NCBI GenBank assembly: GCA_008828725.1
Contig: MEHQ01003677.1
Location: 568,877 to 632,876 of the forward strand
Origin: Saccharina japonica
Taxonomy: Eukaryota; Sar; Phaeophyceae; Laminariales; Laminariaceae
Length of the DNA: 64,000 bases
Direction: 5' to 3'
Position 1 is the stretch's first letter; each line of letters opens with the position of its first letter. The notes under the pieces were generated by a model that was given only the letters and a program-made list of their open reading frames with translations, was not told the DNA's origin and searched no databases. Positions 54,501 to 64,000 of the stretch are shown piece by piece. The position numbers and the translations under genes were made by a program.

Positions 54501-57500
54501 GCTGTTGTTCATGTTGCTGCTGTTGCTGTTGCTGCCGTTGCTGTTGCTGCTGCTGTTGCTGTTGTTCGTCCTGTCGCTGCTGCTGATGCTGCTCCTGCTG
54601 CTGCACTTTTTTTTGTTTCGTTTTGTTTTTGTCTGCCATTCCGCATCGCATCGCAGGAAACCTTCGACGATTTCCCGGTCTGCGTGCACTGGTTCCGGCA
54701 AATAATGTCCTTGTTAGTGGGGCTAGCGTGGGGGTACCTCGGGATGACTGGGGCTCCGGGGATCATGGGGTGAGCTCCTATTATTGTAGGGTTGTGAGTG
54801 TTGGTCAAGTATTAAGTCGCCGGCTAGCTTTTCAGTTGGCTAGGTGTACCATATTACAGTTATAGTTGCAGCGGTTCCAACTATCCGACTATTATTTCAA
54901 GCCGCCGACTTTTTTTTTTCAGTTGGCGAGGTACTGCAGTTATTGTTGCAGCGGTGCCAATGTTCCAACTCTTTGGGCATCTTTATTATTAATAGTTAAG
55001 AGATTTGTTAATTGACCCTTGTAGGAGTGGTGGCTTATTAGTTCATGAGCTCCTCACCTGAGATACGACTTCGAAGAACTATTCTCGCGCAACCCGACCA
55101 GCATTTATTTGCACTATCAAGGGGGACCGTAGTATATAAGACCTTCGGTACATACAAACGCCTATATATTTCCCTGTTTTTACTAACAACCAAAATGTAC
55201 TGTCGTAGCACAAGCATCATACTATGTAACCGCGGTGCTGTAGTTGCTCTCTCGGGCAGCTCAACCCGTCAGATAATAAGAATATTGCCTTTGAAGGCAA
55301 AAAAAGGCAACCGACGCATGCTCTATACCGCAAAGGCGCGCCATTTGTTTTCTGAGGCCCTCCCCACTTGAGGAGCTGTATACTAATAGCAAGTCAAAAA
55401 CCGATTTTGGAGGAAAACAAAAGTGCTACCCGATGAATGGCCTAGTCTAAGGGCCCGTTTTAACGAAGAAGAAAAAAAATCAATTTTTGAAAAAAAAAAG
55501 TTAAATCCGCTTTTCATTGGTCAACACACGCACCAGCACCAAATATTAGGATCTTGGGGCATAATACTTGGTGCTGGTGCGTGTGTTGACCAATGAAGAG
55601 CGAATTTGAATTTTATTTTTTCCAAATTGTTTTTTTCATACTCGTTCTTTCGGGCCCTAAGGGCCCGTTTAAACGAAGAAAAAAAAAATCAATTTGGAAA
55701 AAAAAAATCAAATCAGCTTTTCATTGGTCAACACACACACCAGCACCAACGATTAGGATCTTGGGGTAAAATATTTGGTGCTGGTGCGTGTGTTGACCAA
55801 TGAAAAGCGAATTGGAATTTTATTTTTCCCAAATTGAATTTATTTTATATTCATTAATATGGGCCCTTTTCATTGGTCAACACACGCACCAGCACCCCCC
55901 AAGATCCTAATCTTTGGTGCTGGTGCGCGTGTTGACCAATGAAAAGCGGATTCGATTTTTCTTTTTTTCCAAATTGATTTTTTTTTTCTTCGTTAAAACG
56001 GGCCCTAAGTATACAACGAAAGATATAAAAAAAAATTGAGAATTAAATTCCGACGATTTTGGGGTTAAGGAGTCTCGTCGTTCCGAAAACGTGTAAGCCA
56101 AAAAACGGTATACCTTCTCTATCGTAGCAAGCGTCAACCCCTACCGTGGGATGAGTCTAATATGAATAGTAACCTATTTTCTGTTAGTTGCAGCGGTTCC
56201 AACCGTGTTGACTATTTTTTCTAACCGCCGACTTTTTGTTTTCGTTGGTGAGGTATTATTGCAGTTAGTTGCATCGGTGCCATTTGTCCGCCGACTATTT
56301 TTTTTTCTTCATCCCTTCTACTATCTTCGCCCTTCTTTTCTCTCTCCTTCCTATGTATAATAGTAGCAGTCGAGGGTACCACTATTAATAGACCATCGGG
56401 GCGATATTAGTCGCCGGCTAGCTTTTAGTTGGGCTAGGGATTTTTGTATAACCATCCGATTGTTAACCCTTATAGGACTGGAGTCCCGTTTTGGGGACAA
56501 ATCACTTAGAATTAGAGTGGTTTGTCCCCAAAACGGGACTGCAGTCCTAAAAGGGTTAACATGCATGAGGACATATAAAAGCGGCAGTACACGCGATGGA
56601 AGTACCACACACAACCTTACCCTGATGAGTTTCGACGATACCCTCGATCTCACAGCCGTTTTTTTTTTCTCAATAAATACAAGCCGCTGTCTGGGTTTTA
56701 GTTGCCCGAGGTCTTACAGCAGCCGGCTGGCATTCGGTTGCAGCGGTGCCATGTATCTGGGTGTTTGGACATCCTTCGTTGTCAGGGCTGTGATACAGCC
56801 GACTGTAAGCCGCCGCCGACTAGCTTTTAGTTGGCTAGGTATCATGTCACAGTTATAGTTGCAGCTGTTCCAACTATCCGACTGTTAGGTAGGCGGGTCC
56901 AACCCAAAGCACCTGTACTACGGTTGATGGTGCAGATTATACGGCGTAGTGGTGGCACACCTGGCACAGCATCTACAGATAGGTCATGATCTAGATCATC
57001 TACAGACAGATCATGATCTAGATCATCTACAGATAGATCATGATTCAGATCATCCACAGCAGGATCACGATATAGATCGTCTACAGATAGATCATGATCT
57101 AGACCATATACACCGATTGATCAATATCTAGATCATCTACAGATATATCATGATCTAGATCATCTACAGATAAAACATTATCTATGTAGATCATCTGTTA
57201 GTTCCTCACCTTCCGTTGCGAGAGGGTGTGCAGGATCTGCATATTAATAGTACAGATCCTACCCAGTTAAGATCATGCAGGTTGTACGGAACCCACCCTG
57301 AAGCAACATGAGCTAGATCATACAGATCATACAGATCTTTCAGATCATGCGGATCATACATAGCATACATATCATACAGATCATACATAGCATACATATC
57401 ATACAGATCATACAGATCATACAGGTCATACAGATCAGGAGTATGCCTGCCCTGATATATCTAGATCATCAAGTGGAAATCGACGATCTCTCCGGGTTGT

Positions 57501-59068
57501 GAATGGTTTTGATAGCATGGTCCATACACCAACTCCTCGTTCACCTCTTCTTGAAAAAATTCCGAGACCGCTCTTCGATTTGTTTTTTTCAAATGAAGGT
57601 TCATATCACAGCCTATACGCCAACTCCTCTCTTATATCTTCATTCCAAATTCCGAGACCGTTTTTTTCGGTTTTTTTTTACCGAAGGTTCATAGTCCATA
57701 CACCAACTCCTCAGGAATATACGTATTACATCTTGATTAAAAAATGTTAAGGGCCAATTTTCAGGAAGGCTTTTTTTAATTATTATTTTTTAAATATTTG
57801 ACTATTTACAAAGCCCTTTTGTTGTGCTTGTTTTTCGCAAAGGGTCTCACCGCTCGCGAGTGTGTGTGTGTGTTCATCGTCACTTGTTTTTGTATATCCC
57901 TCTCTGCCTCGAAAGCATAAGGACGGTTTGTATATTTATAATGAATGCAAGCGTTCCTCCTATTTACGGACAGAGTGCTACGGTTGGTGGTCTTCTGACC
58001 TTTCATTGTTTTCACAGGTTTCGAAAGTTTTTAAGGCACTTGTTTATTTTTACGCGTACATCAGCTCTCAATTTGTGTTATTATGTGCTTCTTCGTGTGT
58101 GCGTGTGTGTGTGTGTTTTTTTAAGTCTACATACACCGCGCACTTGCTTTTTCTTTCTTGTTTTTTTCGCTTGTTAGCTGCTGTGTATATTGACGCTTTG
58201 AAACTACGTATCATGTATGTGTATACATGTTCTTTTTTTTTTCTTCTTTTTTTTGTACTTGCTCGTTTGTTGCTGTATCGCACGCTTTAACTACGTGCTC
58301 GTATTCTATTATGTATTTACATGCGCTTTTTTGTGGTCTTCTCTTTAAAGAGGGTCGGCCTTTCCTTTTGTAGTACTTTTTTTAGTTTTTGATAGTTCTC
58401 AAAGCGCCCTCATTTTGTCTTCTTTTTTCTCGTTTTCGCTGTTGTGTCGCACATGCTTTTGCGTGTTTTTTTTATATCACCACGTGCCTGTATTCGTCAA
58501 GCTTCATCGAAGCGTATATATATATGATAGGTGGATATGCGAGCTGTCGTTCCGTTTTTTTTTTTGGTTTCTCTATTGATTTATTTTGCATTGTTCATTC
58601 TTAGTTTGTGGTGTAATAAGTTCACAGAACGCATTTTTTGCTTTTGATGCGTTTTTTTATATTACTTCGTGTTATATATATATGTCATTTATTTATTTAT
58701 TTATTTATAACATAAACTTCACAACACTTCACAACATCGCATTTTAAAATTGAAACAAAAGAGATAAAATAAACAGATGCGTCTCTCTGCTTACACACAA
58801 ACGCACGCTTGTTGTGTTTTTTGTTGTCGGCGTTCTCGCTTTCATCGTTTTTTTTTTTTTTTTTCTCTCTCTCCCAAAACTCAGGGGGCTCGGGCTGGTG
58901 TCAGGCGTGACATACTTTTATTACGCGGCATTCATTGAGGCGGACGAGTTCTCCTTCGGTGACAGCGGCCTCAAGATGGAAGGGCTCATGCCTTCCCTCG
59001 CCACGTTCCTCTTGTCGTGGACGGTCGTCTTCACCGCCATGGGCCACGACCTGCCCGGCATCGCATAA
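45508..59068 (+). CDS. RAB5IF: RAB5IF-like membrane protein, complete three-exon gene
   Basis: Exons 45508-45618, 54657-54769 and 58885-59068 (TAA) join in phase to give 135 residues, close to animal RAB5IF (C20orf24, RCAF1). The start is the first ATG with a purine-rich context (AGCAGCATGA). Residues 1-37 are soluble (SKWAKGTKQGAKWDK). ETFDDFPVCVHWFRQI then matches the family block before the first membrane segment. Hydrophobic segments follow at about 46-65 (MSLLVGLAWGYLG), 70-92 (GLGLVSGVTYFYYAAFIE) and 110-130 (LATFLLSWTVVFTAMGH). DEFSF and EGLM match the conserved loop. In animals the protein is a mitochondrial or ER membrane factor reported to help respiratory supercomplex assembly and to bind Rab5; I infer a similar role. 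Intron 1 (9.0 kb) is packed with MITEs and ends after a long CTG tract; intron 2 is 4.1 kb. Both are GT-AG. Confidence 0.9.
46510..46842 (-). mobile_element. tRNA-derived SINE copy with poly-A tail
   Basis: On the minus strand: a tRNA-like head with B-box GGTTCGATTC, a body shared with the 6202 copy, then about 25 A residues (poly-T at 46511-46536). In intron 1 of the RAB5IF-like gene. Confidence 0.7.
46871..47184. mobile_element. MITE family C2 copy
   Basis: Ends CAGTACCGGGCCGCTCATAA and TTGTGAGAAGGCCGGTACTG, an inverted pair. Longer than the 2231 copy, with AATAAGAAAG-type motifs inside. Confidence 0.6.
48598..48935 (-). mobile_element. tRNA-derived SINE copy, different head
   Basis: The body (TTATCTTCGCACTTCTGTC on the plus strand) matches other copies. 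The minus-strand head has a B-box GAGTTCGAGCC and an A-box-like TGGAATGACAGGG. The acceptor stem is imperfect, so it is not a functional tRNA gene. Confidence 0.65.
49184..49355. mobile_element. MITE family C copy
   Basis: Ends CAGTACAGGACACCTCGTAA and TTATTAGGTGTCCTGTACTG with the usual CCAGCCTGG blocks inside. Confidence 0.8.
49530..49774. mobile_element. MITE family B copy flanked by 38 bp direct repeats
   Basis: Ends GACGTGCTACGATAGAGGTA and CACCTCTATCGTGGCATGCG. The host segment from GAGTTCCACGGAAGTGG to GACTATACGGGGG stands on both sides (49491-49528 and about 49779-49816), far longer than a usual target-site duplication. Confidence 0.8.
50826..51040. mobile_element. Foldback MITE family E copy
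   Basis: A 215 bp near-palindrome bounded by GGGCCCG and CGGGCCC. The arms carry CATTGGTCAACACACGCAC and GTGTGTTGACCAATG. Flanked by TCA on both sides, a 3 bp duplication of TNA type. Confidence 0.85.
51150..51226. mobile_element. MITE family F2 copy
   Basis: TTCAGAACTGAAAACTTC to GGTTCTTAAGGGGTTG with the CACACTAATTCCAAGTAGTT block. It is inserted in the family B copy at 50756-51340. Confidence 0.6.
51391..51513. mobile_element. MITE family A copy
   Basis: Ends TATTGCGGGCAAGGACCATA and CATGGCTCGCCCGTGAT; internal CCAAATATTGTTGGTAAAA. Confidence 0.7.
51600..52360. repeat. Degenerate tandem array, unit about 30-40 bp
   Basis: Repeats of CAACCCGAGTGCTGTG..GGCTTTCGCTCG with much variation. 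Minus-strand frames across it read repeating RAKATQ/GLRK text, an artefact of the repeat. A further block of the same unit is at 53150-53335. Confidence 0.75.
52450..52735 (-). mobile_element. SINE body copy interrupted by MITE A
   Basis: Matches the SINE body (TTGTCTTCGCCCTTCTTTTC, CTACGGTTCGTGCCTTACTT) but lacks the tRNA-like head. A short family A element (52518-52590) is inserted. Confidence 0.6.
52518..52590. mobile_element. MITE family A copy (short)
   Basis: From AGAGGGCCGTGGTAAAAATA to CTATTTACTATGGTCCCACC, about 73 bp, an internally deleted copy. Confidence 0.6.
52835..53115. repeat. Repeat family H, two tandem copies
   Basis: The block GGTTGCCCACACCTTGTGGG is followed by TTGCTATAGACA, and recurs about 150 bp later as GGTTGTCCACACCTTGTGGG. 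A related, partly inverted copy lies at 62935-63065. Confidence 0.65.
53150..53335. repeat. Degenerate tandem array, second block
   Basis: Five to six copies of a CGCAACCCGAGTGCTGTGTG-like unit, the same as at 51600-52360. Confidence 0.7.
53378..53626. mobile_element. MITE family B copy, well preserved
   Basis: A 249 bp element from TGACGCGTGCTACGGTAGAG to CTCTATCGTAGCATGCGTCA. It is the same length as the 9017 copy and keeps all internal blocks. Confidence 0.85.
54369..54605 (+). repeat. CTG/CAG-type trinucleotide tract, about 240 bp
   Basis: Mostly CTG, TTG and CTA units. It ends 51 bp before exon 2 of the RAB5IF-like gene (54657). The minus strand reads a long polyglutamine/serine frame that I regard as an artefact. 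Confidence 0.9.
55451..55657. mobile_element. Foldback MITE family E, copy 1 of cluster
   Basis: GGGCCC to GGGCCC, 207 bp, with arms meeting at AGGATCTTGGGGC. TAA lies on each side. Confidence 0.85.
55661..55866. mobile_element. Foldback MITE family E, copy 2 of cluster
   Basis: Head-to-tail with copy 1, separated by TAA. Arms carry CAACACACACACCAGCACCA and its inverted counterpart. Confidence 0.85.
55861..56006. mobile_element. Foldback MITE family E, copy 3, left arm shortened
   Basis: Shares its left GGGCCC with the right end of copy 2. Its A-rich left arm is missing, so it goes straight to TTTTCATTGGTCAACACACG. The right end GGGCCC is followed by TAA. Confidence 0.85.
56463..56560. mobile_element. 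Palindromic MITE family F copy
   Basis: From GTTAACCCTTATAGGACTGG to CCTAAAAGGGTTAAC, a 98 bp hairpin almost the same as that at 2085-2179. Confidence 0.8.
56975..57185. repeat. AGATCATGATCTAGATCATC minisatellite
   Basis: Seven to eight copies of a 25-27 bp unit of GATC-rich palindromic sequence, in intron 2 of the RAB5IF-like gene. A shorter-unit array (ATCATACAG) follows at 57310-57450. Confidence 0.85.
57310..57450. repeat. ATCATACAG tandem array
   Basis: About a dozen copies of a 9-14 bp unit. It gives MYDLYD-like text on the minus strand, which is not a gene. Confidence 0.8.
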
Positions 59069-59120
59069 CCGTGGAACGTCTACCCAATACGAGGACACTT
59101 AAGAAACACCGCCACCAAAA

Positions 59121-59126
59121 AATAAA
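59121..59126 (+). terminator. Candidate polyadenylation signal AATAAA
   Basis: AATAAA lies 53 bp after the RAB5IF-like stop codon in an A-rich context, a plausible 3' end for that transcript. The real cleavage site is not known. Confidence 0.5.
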
Positions 59127-59147
59127 ATCGGCGTGAGATTTTCCGGT

Positions 59148-59335
59148 AGAATTCGGGAAGCCCTCGGTTGATAAACCTCGGCGGAGAGAATAAGAAATTT
59201 GGAAGCCCTCGGTTCTTAAAATTCGGCGCAACATTTCCGGGGGAGAGGGGGTGGGGGTATAAGAAGTTAGGGAGCCCTCGGTTGTTAAAATTCGGCGCGA
59301 GATTTCCGGGGGAAAGGGGAGCCCTCGGTTATGTA
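59148..59335 (+). repeat. AGCCCTCGGTT tandem repeat, unit about 60 bp
   Basis: Four diverged copies of a unit with GGAAGCCCTCGGTT and ATTCGGCGCGAGATTTCCGG, starting just past the RAB5IF-like gene. Related fragments occur near 59690-59750. Confidence 0.75.
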
Positions 59336-60190
59336 TGCTTAAGGCAGCGTTGCCCCGTGATAAACCTAGAAGCTTTGTCAGTTTTTTTTTTTTTTGACGA
59401 GCTTTCGTTCAGAGGCAAACGCCCTTAAGATAGGAGGGCTCAATTTGACCTCTTCCCTCAATATGTGGCGGAACGGCTGTCGTAACAAAGACAATACCAC
59501 TCTTGTGTCCGGGGATATAGTACGCGTTTGGGCTCTGGTATTAATATTTAACGCGGATAATATTCTCGGCCATTTTGAGGTACCACTATGCCACGAAATG
59601 CAAAGGACCATCTAGATTGAATATTCTTATATACAATCGGTCTAAAATATTTGTTGGGGGGACAGAAGTGGTTAAGAAACGTCCCCACGAGAAACGTCGG
59701 GGTGATATTTCGGGGGGAACTTAAGCAGTTCGTCGGCGTGAGATTTCCGGGGAAATAATGGGTAAGAAACCGGTGTCTGCTATAAAGCTAAGACAGCGCC
59801 CCCGCTAAAAAGTCAAGCCTGTTTTTTTTTTAAGGAAGTAATAAAGTAAGAGAGTGGTTATACTTCGAAGTATATGGTAAGGGGGTTAGTCAATGCGGGA
59901 GCTGGAGAACAGCGGTTACACGAAAAGTGGAAGTGCGGACGATTTGTGTTTACCGCCACAAAAGGACGCCGGCTTATTACCCGACATACGCTTACTTACG
60001 CTAGCGGAGATATGTACTGCGGTAGTTCAGTACCAGTCGGGTCGAGACTATAGTCCCGCGTTTGATGTTAACATCGTAGTCTCAACGCGGGGAATTTCTG
60101 TTTTCGGAGTCTCAGTGGTGCAGGATATCGAGTAGCAGAACACGTACGTAATATGACATCATACGTACTGCAGTACGTAGAGGACACAGG

Positions 60191-60281
60191 TATCACCCTG
60201 TGGCCGAGAATATAGTTATCGTTTGATGGTCACATCTAAGTCCAAACGATTACTATATTTTCGGCCAAAGTGGTATTGATA
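60191..60281. mobile_element. Hairpin MITE family I
   Basis: TATCACC..TGGCCGAGAATATAG and its inverted CTATATTTTCGGCCA..GGTATTGATA enclose a 15-20 bp centre. Only one copy is seen in the window. Confidence 0.6.
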
Positions 60282-60748
60282 GTCTGTCTCCGTCGTATAC
60301 AGATAACAGGGCACCTATTCGTGTGAATAGCAAAGAAAACAGGAAAGCTGCTGGGCGTGTGGTCCAGACTTGAGATTTCGTATTTTTAAAAAAACAGTGG
60401 GTGCGTTTTGCACTCACGTTAAGATATCGTGTAGAGGACTCTCCTAATTTGTTTTTCTCCTAATTTTTTTTTTCAGGTAGTATATCATCGCCCTACCATA
60501 GCTTTTCTTCTTGCTCGTCTTCTCGGTATTCATACGTACGTAGGCGTTTCGGTACTATTGTTGTAGTACGAGTAGCAGTGACGGAACGGTACACATGAGG
60601 CGTTGAGATGATGACGCTGTTGTGGGGGGTGGGGGGGGGCAGCTGCCTGAGGCGGCCGAGGCAAAATAATACTGGTGCAAGATTTTGATCGGTTACGTTT
60701 CGAGCGCGGTTGGGTTTTCCAGCAGAGTGACTGGCGTTGTCGAGGCGG

Positions 60749-61118
60749 CGGGGCGTACTCATTTGTTGCTTGCCTTAGTCATTTGACCATTGACCACGCA
60801 TCCCTTTCGAGACGGGGCGCCGTTCCTACTCCTAATACGAGACACCTCCAACACTTGGGCGCTCATTACGTTGTTTCCATATATTACAAAGAAACTTTTT
60901 GCTAATCTTATCCCCTTCCTGTTTCGCCGCCTGTGGCCACCATCTATCTCCTAAGATAGCGATCGTTTTCTCGCTACTATTTAGTGTACCAAACTGCTCT
61001 ATGTCACACTCGTCTATTTTCCTCATCTCCTCCTCTAGCACATCCCTTTCCTCCTTNAGGCAGGTAGAGGGCAGGTATCCAGACCGCTCGGTATCATAGC
61101 TGCTGCATTGCACATACA
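60749..61118 (-). pseudogene. LINE 3'-end fragment
   Basis: The minus strand reads KEERDVLEEEMRKID, KTIAILGDRWWPQ and KFLCNIWKQRNERP. After one frameshift it reads RNGAPSRKGCVVNGQMTK then ASNK and stop. This is the carboxyl end of a non-LTR retrotransposon open frame. An N at 61057 and the frameshift make it non-functional. A family G MITE (61119-61199) sits at its 5' edge. A degenerate version of the same 3' tail lies in both palindrome arms. Confidence 0.75.
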
Positions 61119-61199
61119 GCTCTGTCCCGTAATATAGGAACTTTTTAATGTAGTTACGTATTAATTTCAATACATTTCTTATATTTCGGGACGGAGTGG
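61119..61199. mobile_element. MITE family G copy
   Basis: GCTCTGTCCCGTAATATAGG at the left and TTATATTTCGGGACGGAGTGG-like at the right, an inverted pair. It borders or interrupts the LINE fragment. Confidence 0.65.
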
Positions 61200-61859
61200 T
61201 ACCAACAAGAGCGTAGAGACAAGGAAGAATCAGACACCGCATCACCTCCAAATACAACATGCATAGTAGTAGGAATGGCTGCGGTAATAACCACACCTCC
61301 CCCGATAAAAACACAAAAGCTTGACCCACGTCAAGAAGTCAGTCGCTGTGCTGAGTGTTCTCTCCTCCCGCGTGCATGTGACATCCACCCTCCGAGAGAG
61401 CCTATCTGACGAGCAAAGCTCATGCCTGATGATGGCACCGCTACTTTATACGCACCTGGTATTTTATCGCACTGCATCTATCTGCGTACCGTATCTGCGT
61501 ACAGCGTATCCGAGAGATTATTTTACGTTTTTGGCAGATTTTCCAGGTGCGTACGTATGTTTGTTCATTGTGCGTGCGGATCACTTTGATTGCACGTATT
61601 ATTTTTTTCGGATCATACGGTCCGGACCGCCCACCCAAAATGCAAGTGATTTCATTTCCCAACTATCATTTTCACACCCTCCCCAGCCGCTCATTGGTCG
61701 TGCGCTGTACGGCCTTCTCATGTTCGTGATGCCTCTTCAGTTTAACAGTTACATGACGATTCAGGATTTTATGTGTTGAGGATTATGTGGATCTTGACGA
61801 CTGGGTGCATATATATGTGACGACGCACACTGTCACTTCCTGCTATTCGTACCCCTAAT

Positions 61860-62215
61860 AAACGACTTGAATCATCAAACCATCGCTTGTCTCTGGGTGT
61901 GTTTTGACTATCTTGCTTGGAGCTGACGAACACCGCAAAGAGGAGGCGTCGTTTGCGGATGGTCATCTCAACGCTCACGCATTGTGCCTTCTTGAGAGCC
62001 TTGGCGGACGACATGATAAGATGGTCGATGCGTTGTCGGCGATGGAAACTAATGGTCCGTACGTATGAGGAAGTTGTGGTGTGCCGTTCGGAGCTCAGCA
62101 AAGTGCTCCTGGACAAGGGTCCACGTCACACACCTGTACAACAGTGTCTCCATCACCTCGCGGCCTTTAGCATGCGCACATACATTTAGAGTAAACGGGA
62201 CATCCTCCATATCAT
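61860..62215 (-). pseudogene. Second LINE family, reverse transcriptase 3' fragment
   Basis: Minus strand: EVMETLLYRCVTWTL and ELRTAHHNF, then after a frameshift ISFHRRQRIDH and VEMTIRKRRLLFAVFV. This matches, from memory, the region after the catalytic domain in another non-LTR family. Frameshifts and truncation at both ends make it a remnant. Confidence 0.65.
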
Positions 62216-62744
62216 ACAGCTCCCGCTTGAACCGCGATCAGCACCTCCAACACTCTGATTAACAACAATCTTCTCTTACGATAGATTGAGACTGGAGACA
62301 AGCAACGCGGATGATACTCAATCGATTGCGATACTACTGGTAACACATTGGACAACACTTACTAGTTGGTCGATAATAATGCGGCCCTTTCTCAACACCT
62401 TTTTTTTAAGTTAAGGGGAAGACCGGAGACTAGCAACGCGAATGTTACTCATTCGATTGCGATACTAACACAATAGTACTTGGAAGGCGTATCTTAGATG
62501 GAAACCAGGGGTTTCCAAGGCGAGGCAGCTCCAACCTTCAGCCTTTCAATATTTCATCGTGGGAAAAGGAATAAAGCTGCTCTTATTCTATCTCTTAAGC
62601 AAGCAACACACGCACGTGAGTACCAACGAGTACCTGCTCGCTACGTAGGCAAAAATCTGGCAACGGATACTCTGGTGTCCCACACCCTTCACCTCGCAAG
62701 TGTCGTAGACGGCAGGACTACCGGGACCCCCTCCAACCTTGCAC

Positions 62745-62935
62745 GTATATATGTTTTTTCCATCCCATTTATTATCTTCGCACTTCCGTCTTTCTCCCTC
62801 CCAAGTCGTAACTCAGATCCGGGGTCACAAACTAGGCTCCTCTCCCTCCCCCCCCACTACGGTTCTTGCCTTGATTTTATCGCGCAGAGGATTCGCCCTT
62901 CCCAACGCTCGTCGATTTCCATTGATGTGGACGTT
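62745..62935 (-). mobile_element. SINE body copy without head
   Basis: TTATCTTCGCACTTCCGTCT, ATCCGGGGTCACAAACTAGG and CTACGGTTCTTGCCTTGA match other copies. A short poly-T (poly-A on the minus strand) precedes it at 62755. Confidence 0.65.
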
Positions 62936-63824
62936 AAAAAAACCTTGTGGGGACGTCGAACAATGTAGCAAACCCCACATCAGATGTCGACAACCTCTCA
63001 ATTCGGTACGACTCAAATTGTTTGCTACATTGTTCATGTTGTCCACAAGGATTCGTTTACGCCCACAGTAGGCAGGGGGTGGGGGGGGGGGTCCCGGCCA
63101 CCTGTGCAGGGCTCCCAGGAGAGCCCCCGGGGGTACCCAGGGGGGGCGCCTGAAGCTAATTTTCGCTACGTAATAGAACTGTGAATTACCCCCCAAAACC
63201 CCTCAGAGCACGCATTTTGTCGGGTCTTTTAACCACATATAACATTCTCCTGGTACGTATTTTCCCATAGTAGACGGCGCGCAGGTTTGGCCTCGCACGG
63301 TTTCCCAAGAGGTATTTTTCTTTTTAATCCTGATAATCAATTTTTACCGCAGAAGGCCGGAAAAGGCGGAAGAGGAGGTCGCGAAGGAAATGGGGGTACG
63401 GCAGTATACCTGGTAACTTTTGTAACCTACGAGCGTATTCGGTTATTGTCTTCGATCTAAGCCGTGCAGATCATACGTATACATCGATCATACGTGATCA
63501 TACGTATATGCATAAAACCATACGTATGCACCAGGAATCTACTGCATCTGCCCCTAAACCCTGCAGATCATACGAATACGCATCAGGAATCTCTCCGTCC
63601 CTAAACATCTGCATTGGACTGTGTTGGAAGGAATGGGAATCTGAACGGCTAGGTAGTGTGGATGTGGATTGTTCGAAACAAACCTGGCCCCTCCCCCTCA
63701 CAAACGCGGCTGTTAGCATTGACGCAGCTCACCCACTTCACGGTCACACTTTCGTGCCTGGGACTCGTGCTATATACGATAATAGCGGTATGATAGCAAC
63801 TTGTTTTTGCCTTACAAGGCTCCT

Positions 63825-63911
63825 TAACCCATTCAGAACTGAAAAAAAAAATCCCAGACTAATTCCAAGCAGTTTGCCCCAAAGAACGAGGGACCAGTTC
63901 TTAAGGGGTTG
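63825..63911. mobile_element. MITE family F2 copy
   Basis: TTAACCCATTCAGAACTGAA to CCAGTTCTTAAGGGGTT; the AGACTAATTCCAAGCAGTTT block is shared with other F2 copies. Confidence 0.65.
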
Positions 63912-64000
63912 ACCCAAAATGTCCAGAATACCAAACCTTTTTTTTTTTTTGACGCGTGATCTTTTTCTTTTTCGTACACCCAGACCGTGTGGGGTAGTTC

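Larger units (their letters stand above)
55313..56135. mobile_element. MITE family B copy holding three foldback elements
   Basis: Starts GACGCATGCTCTATACCGCA and ends CTCTATCGTAGCAAGCGTC. The family B sequence resumes at AAGTATACAACG (56007) exactly after the foldback cluster. A family B2 right end (CTACCGTGGGATGAGTC, 56140-56157) follows, and B2-like sequence near 55040 precedes it, so this copy may itself sit in a B2 element. Confidence 0.7.
59336..64000. other. Gene-free 3' stretch with retroelement remnants
   Basis: Apart from the listed LINE, SINE and MITE pieces, no open frame matches a known family. The 80-codon frame at 59893-60135 is isolated and unrecognised. A one-ended family C-like remnant lies near 60308-60480. 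Confidence 0.55.

Noticed and set aside
54004-54651. Polyglutamine protein on the minus strand
   Set aside because: Low-complexity translation of a CTG tract, antisense to intron 1 of the RAB5IF-like gene; no flanking domain.
59893-60135. 80-codon frame starting at an ATG
   Set aside because: Short, isolated and without recognisable family; could occur by chance.
137-64000. CRISPR array or bacterial operon
   Set aside because: Tandem repeats here have no regular unique spacers, and the genes are spliced; the DNA is eukaryotic.

Overview
The window is eukaryotic nuclear DNA from a repeat-rich genome. The genes are split by kilobase-sized GT-AG introns. LINE and SINE retroelements are present, and many short inverted-repeat elements (MITEs) fill introns and intergenic DNA. 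I cannot name the organism. The tetratricopeptide-type gene has relatives in bacteria, fungi and stramenopiles, so an alga or another stramenopile-like protist is a reasonable but unproven guess. Bases 1-136 are an assembly gap, and single N bases occur at 20565, 20568, 21383, 34421 and 61057.

I can support three protein genes, each rebuilt from exons with matching reading phase and recognisable family motifs. (1) Plus strand, 10330-29860: a large TPR-like protein, 12 exons seen, amino terminus missing. (2) Minus strand, 45318 down to 35834: an HDHD5/CECR5-like HAD-superfamily hydrolase, 7 exons seen, carboxyl terminus not found. (3) Plus strand, 45508-59068: a complete three-exon RAB5IF (Rab5-interacting, respirasome assembly factor) homologue of 135 residues. 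Genes 2 and 3 are head to head with only 189 bp between start codons, which suggests a shared bidirectional promoter. Both families are linked to mitochondria in animals.

Layout: 137-10.3 kb is non-coding with many MITEs and one tRNA-derived SINE. From 10.3 to 29.9 kb lies the TPR gene. Its intron 8 contains a near-perfect 2.7 kb inverted repeat (15722-18443 against 18801-21524) that copies exons 7 and 8 in antisense, a LINE endonuclease fragment in the 357 bp spacer, and the matching LINE reverse transcriptase on the opposite strand at 22.9-25.2 kb. From 29.9 to 35.8 kb there are simple repeats, including a 949 bp perfect TATG array, and no supported exon. The HDHD5 gene occupies 35.8-45.3 kb and the RAB5IF gene 45.5-59.1 kb, the latter with a 9 kb first intron full of nested MITEs. 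From 59.1 to 64 kb there are LINE and SINE remnants.

At least ten short repeat families recur, named A to J here for convenience. Several are nested, which gives a relative order of activity. Apart from the three genes and the LINE reverse transcriptase, open frames in the window are short, overlap repeats, or are tandem-repeat translations.
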